A stretch of DNA of 20,260 nucleotides from a virus, in IMG/VR virus record IMGVR_UViG_3300035181_000236, positions 1-20,260 of that record; one strand, 5' to 3'. A model generated the notes under the pieces. The model saw nothing but the letters and a program-made list of their open reading frames with translations. It did no database searches and was not told the DNA's origin. The position numbers were made by a program, and so were the translations under genes. This document shows, piece after piece, positions 15,401-20,260 of this stretch. Each line of letters starts with the position of its first letter. Position 1 is the first letter of the stretch.

Positions 15401-18400
15401 GAATTTATAATCTAATTGAATATAAATTTAGGCACCAATATTATTTGCCTGTAAGATTAGAGTCAGTGAAAGATGGATTTTACAGACAAACCAGATATTC
15501 TCGACAAGAGTATTTAGATATTACCGAATCTTACCTAAATAAATGGTCGGCAAAAAATCGTGCAAATTACCGAGCAAACGACTGGTACACAACAAGTATC
15601 GATCCTGCAGTAATTCCTAGTTTTGTTCCGGGCGTAGGTAATATTTGGAAATTATATAATTATAGAAATGCAGTAAATGCATTAGCTGTACCATTAAATT
15701 TACCCGGTAATTGGAAGGGAATATTCCAACATTACTATGACACATATTGTCCAGATACTCGCCCATGGGAAATGTTAGGATTTAGCCAACAACCGTCGTG
15801 GTGGGAATTTGAATATGGTGCTCCTGTTGTTAACATGGCTGGACTAAATGTATGGACTGCTACAGCCGCGGGCAATAATAATATGTGGCAAGACTTGGAA
15901 GACGGCATAATTCGGCAAGGATCGTCGGCCATTTATGATCCTGTTACTCTACTACCAGATGCGCAGCCTATGTGGAAAAGACCCGGATTATCGGCAATTA
16001 TACCTGTCGATAATGCAGGAGAATTACTGTCGGTAATGACATTGTTTAATGTTGCATTCTCGGGAAATTATTATGAGCCGTTTGATCATTTTGACGAAGA
16101 ATGGATATATGGCGACGGTAGTCCAGTGGAACAAGCATGGATGTCAACTTCGGCATATGCATTTAGTGTACAGGAATTTTTATTCCTAATGAAACCAGCG
16201 CCATATGCTGAATTAATGTGGGACACCGTGGGCACGACTATATCCCCGGGTGTAATAATTATTCCCGGAATTGAAAGTCCTGTAATGTCGAATACAAACT
16301 GGCAATATGTGCAGAATGATACATTTACAAGTGATGACCCATTCTTTGCATGGATGCGACCAAAAAATAAAGACCAGATAGTTCACGCAGAAATTATAAA
16401 TAACATTCCTGCAATCAGATACGGTTATCAGCGTTGGATTAGTGATAGAATTTCTTTCTTAGGAAAAAATATTGCTACTACTTTTGGACAAAAAATTAGA
16501 ACATTAGATGTTAATCTTGCAAATAAACTCGCTGGATTTACTAATAAAGATACTAGTAATCTATATATTGAAGCAATAAGCCCAAATGCAACAACTAATA
16601 GTTTAATATTACCTTCGACTAATTTCCAAGTTATATTACATAAGAGTCCTGTAGTAGACACATATTCATATAGTGGAATTATTATTCGTGCCCTTGCAGA
16701 TGGAACATTTGCAGTTTATGGATATGATTTATTAAATTCTGCATTTACAGTATTGGATCGTTCACCATCTGTATTAATAGATGTATCTGTCGGTGGTACT
16801 CCTGCACCTTTCTTATATTTCACTCCAGGTGCAACATATAATGAAGGCGATATTGTTCGATACAATGGTATATATTATGTATCAATAAGCACACATTTAG
16901 CACAGAAATTTATATCAAAAAATTACCAAAAACTATCAAGTCTGCCTATTATTGATGGAATATCAGTAGTATATAAACCTGTATCCGAAGAATCTATTAC
17001 TAAAATTCCATACGGAACCGTTTTAAGATCGGCACAAGATGTTTTCGATTTAATGATTGGGTGGGGAGCATATCTAGAATCAAAAGGTTGGAGATTTGAC
17101 GAAGTAAATGCAGACACAAATATGTTAAGTAACTGGTTAGCATCAGCAAAACAATACCTATTTTGGTTGAACACAAGTTGGGCGCCCGATGCATCGATTC
17201 AGTTAAGTCCTCTTGCAAATAAAGCAACACTGGTAGTTTCTCGTGGTTATCCTAACGATGTTGAATCATTATCTAACGGAGTATATAGTATTCTTGACAA
17301 ATATGGAATAGCTATAGCGCCGAATAATACATCAACTAATAGAGATGGCAGAATGATTTCTGTCGAACCAACTACATTAACGGCCGGTGGCATATATTAC
17401 TTGCAAGTTAACACATCTGAAACTGAACATGTTATAATTTGCGACAATGTAACAAGTTTTAACGATACAGTTTATTCTCCATTGCTGAGAGCTAGGCAAC
17501 AACGAATTCGATTTATAGGATTTAGGAGCAATGGTTGGTACGGTAAGATGGAGGCACCTGGTTACCTCGTAATAGACAACCAACTAGTACCTAACTTCGA
17601 CACTATTGTCGACAGTATGCGGTATTTTTACGACCCTAATGTTGTAATCGATAATCCAAGTTTAGAAGACCTTGGTCGCCATTTAATTGGATACGAAAGT
17701 AAGAGTTATCTAGATAATTTACAAGTATCGAACGATGTCCAATATTTATTTTACCAAGGTGCTATTAGACAGAAAGGTACTGTCCAAGCATTTGACAAAT
17801 TATTTAGATCCACTAAAATACAGACAGATGAAATTATAGAAGTGTTTGAAGAATGGGCATTAAAATTAGGTTCGTTTGGAAATACGATCGAACAAGTATC
17901 GACAGAATTTGTTCTTATCCCTGAACAAAACACTGGCGAAGTTGTTGTTGCACGATTAAACTATATTCCGTCAACTATCGGGTTTGTAAGACTGATTAAT
18001 ATTCTTAATGCAGAAAATAAATATACCACTGTTCCTAAGATTGTAATTGCACCACCAGATGCAACTATTACTGATCCGAATCTAACAGCACCGCTTAGAC
18101 AAGCAAAGGCATATGCTATATTAGATATCGATGGCAGAATTTCTCGTGTAGATATTTCTGATCCAGGATATGGATATTTAACAGCACCATATATCCAGAT
18201 TGATTCAGGTACATCGTCGCATTCACTTGACAAATTATATAGTGTATGGCAAGGAGAGATTATAAAAGATAGTGTCCTTGATAATATTATCAATATTGAT
18301 ATTGATCAAACTACTAAGTGGGTAGTTCGACCAAACGATCCGTCATATTCTTTACAGTTTCCTGTAACAAATAAAATAGAATATTCACTGCCGAATGCCG

Positions 18401-20260
18401 GCTATGTGAATTTCGATGATGTTACATGGGCATCATTTGATGTAAATCAAACTACAATTAAATGGGGCACACCATCATTAAATCCTGCCGCGCTGGATAC
18501 AGTATGGATTGCTAAAACATTCACTGAAGACTGGTGTGTTTACAAGATGGTAGAATTTAATGAAAACTGGAGTATTGTTGATGTTGGCGGCGATCTGGTA
18601 TTATTAACAGATATCGGAACATCTATTATTCCTGAATATTGGAATTCTGCCATAGGTAATAGAACTGACTTCGGAAATATGATAGTAATGCAGCAAGTTG
18701 TCGACGGAAAACCAGTATCTGATAATAATTATACTGTTGGATTTACGCCATATACAACTACCGACTATAATACGCCGGGTATTTATATCGACCCAACTAC
18801 GCTTATATCATACAATGCATATTACTTAACAACTTTAGCTGGCGTACCTATTACATCTTCCGAAATAGGTAATTATGATGTCTTTACTGATTTATTATTA
18901 TATAAAACAATGCGTTGGTTCGATAAACCTGTAGAACCATTATTACCGACATATGTTGGACTAGGAGATTTAATTTGGGTCGATAATGTCGCAGCTAAAT
19001 GGGCAGTATTTAAAATACAAGCAAATCCTGGTGTATGGGATATTAATTTTTGGGATCCAACTATTATAGATTTTTGGAGCCCAAATTACGGATGGGACGT
19101 CACCGGGCCACTGTATTTCTCACTTCATAGATTACAAGAATCGTTAATAAATACGTCGTTATTCGAGAGTGCAACGGTATTTGCTACAGGTGGCGAAGAA
19201 GTAGTCCAGTTACCTATATATGATCCATTTAAGGATATATTACCTGGTCCTGCAAAACAGAATATTACATATATATCTTTACAGGACCCTGCTAGTTATA
19301 ATGTAACAGCAAATGAAGTATTATTCAGCGAAAATATAACATTTTCTAGTAGGCAGGTCGGACAATTATGGTGGGATTTGTCAGCAGTTCGTTATACATA
19401 TTATGAACAGCCGATTGCACTAGACGGGTCAGAAACCGAATTAGAAAATCTTATATACAGAAGAAACAACTGGGGTCGTTCGTTTCCTGGTAGCACTATT
19501 GCGATTTATGAATGGGTGCAAAGTGATGTTCCGCCGTCGAAGTATACGGGAACAGGTATACCTAAAGATACAACGACATTTGTGCAAGTTAATACATCAA
19601 ATAGATTTACTAGTGCAACACAGACGAATTATTATTTCTGGGTGCTAAATGCAACCGATAAGCCTAATGTAGAAAACAGAACTATGGCTGCATTAGATGT
19701 TGCTTTGTTATTACAATCGCCTAAGAGCCAGAATTTTTCGTTCTTTTGCCCGATACAGCAGACAGCAACTAATAATTCTTATATGTTTTACAATGTGCAG
19801 GAGATATTGGCATACCGTGGAAATAATATACAATTACAATATAGGCTCACTGAACGAGAAGATCAGGAACATGCGCAGTGGTCATTCTTCAGGGAAGGCG
19901 ATTCTGCATCTATAGTTACTGACCAATTTTGGAATAAGTTAGTTGATAGCATATGCGGATACACAAAGGTATTACCGGTATCCGATGAATATACTGGCAT
20001 CATTGTTGCAAAGAACTTACCGTGGGATATCTATGGATGGGATATTACTCAATTTGACTCTGCCACATCGACTAATGACATAGTATATGGTGAAATCCTG
20101 CCTGTGCCAGATCCTACATTAAGTGAATATGAAAAGTATGGTATTGAATACAGGCCGCGACAAGGAATGTTTGTATCATTACCAAATGCACGAAAAGTAT
20201 TTGTTCAGGCTGCAAATGATTTGTTAAAACATATTCCTATAAGAGATACTAACCCCGGTT
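12469..20260 (+). CDS. Giant virion/baseplate structural protein, 3' end outside the window (gp7-position)
   Basis: I translated this frame line by line: it is open for 2597 codons and leaves the window without a stop. The ATG is immediately preceded by an in-frame TAG (12466-12468) and a GGAAA ribosome site (12460-12464), so the start is well fixed. The chain starts MTQYIKKLPAVFQTVTESKF. It has motifs I recall from very large structural proteins of marine T4-like phages: ERGSLDRNAWSRTNKWFH (about 255-272), IIGHDGSKTIAYGDYRDQLLLELEKRIYN (about 954-981), YDTYCPDTRPWEMLGFSQQPSWW (about 1091-1113) and QVGQLWWDLSAVRYTYYEQP (about 2297-2316). A CBM5/12-like segment lies at about 1451-1489. The order after gp25 and gp6 matches T4 gene 7 (1032 residues), so a wedge or peripheral baseplate role is likely. 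Homology to gp7 itself is unproven. No signal peptide or membrane segment is evident. Confidence 0.8.
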   Translation, partial: MTQYIKKLPAVFQTVTESKFFDATFDQIFSKKDSDLLSGYLGRRNPGDYNPVTDFYLPEPSKNRTRWQLEATAYAKDASSNKTNIFFYEDLLERIEYFGGNTLNQDRLFESEYYSFAPPIDYDMFINYQNYYWVEQGLATITITGVLGADIIGQPSFNTNQVVGATPANLTITTGMTIVLSSDPLYSVPHIVENIGGCTGIRLVPQFPDFTEGTIFEFLPWDSSIELSTGRVIDNIHWDANTWDTQSQPSAGDYITIERGSLDRNAWSRTNKWFHIQAINDTIAATGTSFPQNSTRALRPIIQFIADLNLWKSGTQFRSEIDYGFRNDQFGLPLHVLTFQGQQITTVNAALSTNFIGGELVCFFNDTTSFDLWDLSAWGSPPDMWDAGFALFNEYIFQVEILPSGITNFIPYTAWTTPVLEGDIVFVIEDGPYDAAQRGQTWYYSDGIWQEAFNDKLSTNQAPLFQLYDHNGVKLDDAVTYPKNTFSGNKIFSYKLDTTPGASIDPVLKFAIVYTALGQSSDIVFQNNLITDRYVYSTLSLPITGYYYYKTVNDPVIYNNWNLYQPCQCDIVPPPPVNCLETSKQRVIDQYVVGYGTEFQFKLSVTPYGYPSSPDLIVIVNDAEVKNSTEQIDGYTFATINNELYIDLNVYIASLLSTNPAQPPVVEIQTYTHGLLDPLATGYFQIPQQLEANPTQLEITEISGSNLIEQFSSIIANQIGEIGISFGGNNNYRDTRKNRSLGMYILQNVAPALKSMLVSSSDDLDFIAAERFSQDEYTKFKNKYLRTALQLINQGFNPVQYHNNTIIVSAWVEEILKVVNVSNEFSNAFAYSYMIANGSSFANETAIVPLTGDLVLTNYVDLSDPRNALYIYDTTGGQEELLVIGTDYEFISQNLLIEIKFNSARIGNPIFVAFYKNPIPAYIPSTPSKVGAYATYLPRLEWDTSYTIPTWVIIGHDGSKTIAYGDYRDQLLLELEKRIYNLIEYKFRHQYYLPVRLESVKDGFYRQTRYSRQEYLDITESYLNKWSAKNRANYRANDWYTTSIDPAVIPSFVPGVGNIWKLYNYRNAVNALAVPLNLPGNWKGIFQHYYDTYCPDTRPWEMLGFSQQPSWWEFEYGAPVVNMAGLNVWTATAAGNNNMWQDLEDGIIRQGSSAIYDPVTLLPDAQPMWKRPGLSAIIPVDNAGELLSVMTLFNVAFSGNYYEPFDHFDEEWIYGDGSPVEQAWMSTSAYAFSVQEFLFLMKPAPYAELMWDTVGTTISPGVIIIPGIESPVMSNTNWQYVQNDTFTSDDPFFAWMRPKNKDQIVHAEIINNIPAIRYGYQRWISDRISFLGKNIATTFGQKIRTLDVNLANKLAGFTNKDTSNLYIEAISPNATTNSLILPSTNFQVILHKSPVVDTYSYSGIIIRALADGTFAVYGYDLLNSAFTVLDRSPSVLIDVSVGGTPAPFLYFTPGATYNEGDIVRYNGIYYVSISTHLAQKFISKNYQKLSSLPIIDGISVVYKPVSEESITKIPYGTVLRSAQDVFDLMIGWGAYLESKGWRFDEVNADTNMLSNWLASAKQYLFWLNTSWAPDASIQLSPLANKATLVVSRGYPNDVESLSNGVYSILDKYGIAIAPNNTSTNRDGRMISVEPTTLTAGGIYYLQVNTSETEHVIICDNVTSFNDTVYSPLLRARQQRIRFIGFRSNGWYGKMEAPGYLVIDNQLVPNFDTIVDSMRYFYDPNVVIDNPSLEDLGRHLIGYESKSYLDNLQVSNDVQYLFYQGAIRQKGTVQAFDKLFRSTKIQTDEIIEVFEEWALKLGSFGNTIEQVSTEFVLIPEQNTGEVVVARLNYIPSTIGFVRLINILNAENKYTTVPKIVIAPPDATITDPNLTAPLRQAKAYAILDIDGRISRVDISDPGYGYLTAPYIQIDSGTSSHSLDKLYSVWQGEIIKDSVLDNIINIDIDQTTKWVVRPNDPSYSLQFPVTNKIEYSLPNAGYVNFDDVTWASFDVNQTTIKWGTPSLNPAALDTVWIAKTFTEDWCVYKMVEFNENWSIVDVGGDLVLLTDIGTSIIPEYWNSAIGNRTDFGNMIVMQQVVDGKPVSDNNYTVGFTPYTTTDYNTPGIYIDPTTLISYNAYYLTTLAGVPITSSEIGNYDVFTDLLLYKTMRWFDKPVEPLLPTYVGLGDLIWVDNVAAKWAVFKIQANPGVWDINFWDPTIIDFWSPNYGWDVTGPLYFSLHRLQESLINTSLFESATVFATGGEEVVQLPIYDPFKDILPGPAKQNITYISLQDPASYNVTANEVLFSENITFSSRQVGQLWWDLSAVRYTYYEQPIALDGSETELENLIYRRNNWGRSFPGSTIAIYEWVQSDVPPSKYTGTGIPKDTTTFVQVNTSNRFTSATQTNYYFWVLNATDKPNVENRTMAALDVALLLQSPKSQNFSFFCPIQQTATNNSYMFYNVQEILAYRGNNIQLQYRLTEREDQEHAQWSFFREGDSASIVTDQFWNKLVDSICGYTKVLPVSDEYTGIIVAKNLPWDIYGWDITQFDSATSTNDIVYGEILPVPDPTLSEYEKYGIEYRPRQGMFVSLPNARKVFVQAANDLLKHIPIRDTNPG

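Noticed and set aside
14265-18293. Several minus-strand ORFs of 60-115 residues under the giant gene
   Set aside because: The plus-strand frame is open throughout with family motifs on both sides; the antisense frames are by-products of its codon use.
14812-19153. AATAAATA motifs inside the giant gene as internal late promoters
   Set aside because: AATAAATA arises easily from Asn/Lys/Ile/Tyr codons in AT-rich coding DNA, and no gene starts nearby.
19697-19915. 72-residue plus-strand ORF near the right end
   Set aside because: It is a +1-frame shadow of the giant gene, which continues in frame through the region.

Overview
This window looks like part of the structural (late) module of a T4-like myovirus, a contractile-tailed dsDNA phage. 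The DNA is AT-rich. The eight genes are tightly packed, often with TAATG stop/start overlaps, and no gap exceeds about 125 bases. The protein signatures resemble those I recall from marine T4-like phages (cyanophage and Pelagibacter myophage type) more than those of coliphage T4. The host cannot be fixed from the window, but a textbook sigma70 promoter and two peptidoglycan hydrolases point to a bacterium with a conventional wall. I see no tRNA, CRISPR array, insertion sequence or attachment site.

Layout. Bases 1-906 (minus strand) encode a late-transcription sigma factor of the gp55 family, driven by its own TTGACT-N17-TATAAT promoter. Everything else is on the plus strand and falls into three units, each preceded by the octamer GATAAATA, a form of the T4/cyanophage late promoter (TATAAATA / NATAAATA). 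Unit 1 (1029-8022): gp48-like tail-tube cap, short gp53-like wedge protein, 888-residue putative hub protein, gp5-like hub spike with lysozyme, and an M15-type peptidase. Unit 2 (8079-12406): gp25-like and a very large gp6-like wedge protein. Unit 3 (12469 to the right edge): one continuous ORF of at least 2597 codons, a giant virion/baseplate protein cut by the window end.

How the genes work together. The sigma factor is expected to direct host RNA polymerase to the GATAAATA promoters and so switch on the baseplate genes next to it. The plus-strand products build the hub, spike and wedges of the tail baseplate. The spike lysozyme should cut peptidoglycan glycan strands. The neighbouring M15 enzyme should cut peptide bonds, giving a possible two-enzyme wall-penetration set.

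Most notable points: (i) the spike protein has the T4 gp5 parts in a different order, OB-fold, two blocks of octad beta-helix, a CBM5/12-like module, and the lysozyme at the C terminus; (ii) the late sigma factor carries about 100 extra residues; (iii) the two best late promoters share an upstream dyad at identical 28-base spacing; (iv) a perfect 11-bp inverted repeat spans the predicted start site of the giant gene. I see no evidence of a wholly new defence or mobile system here.
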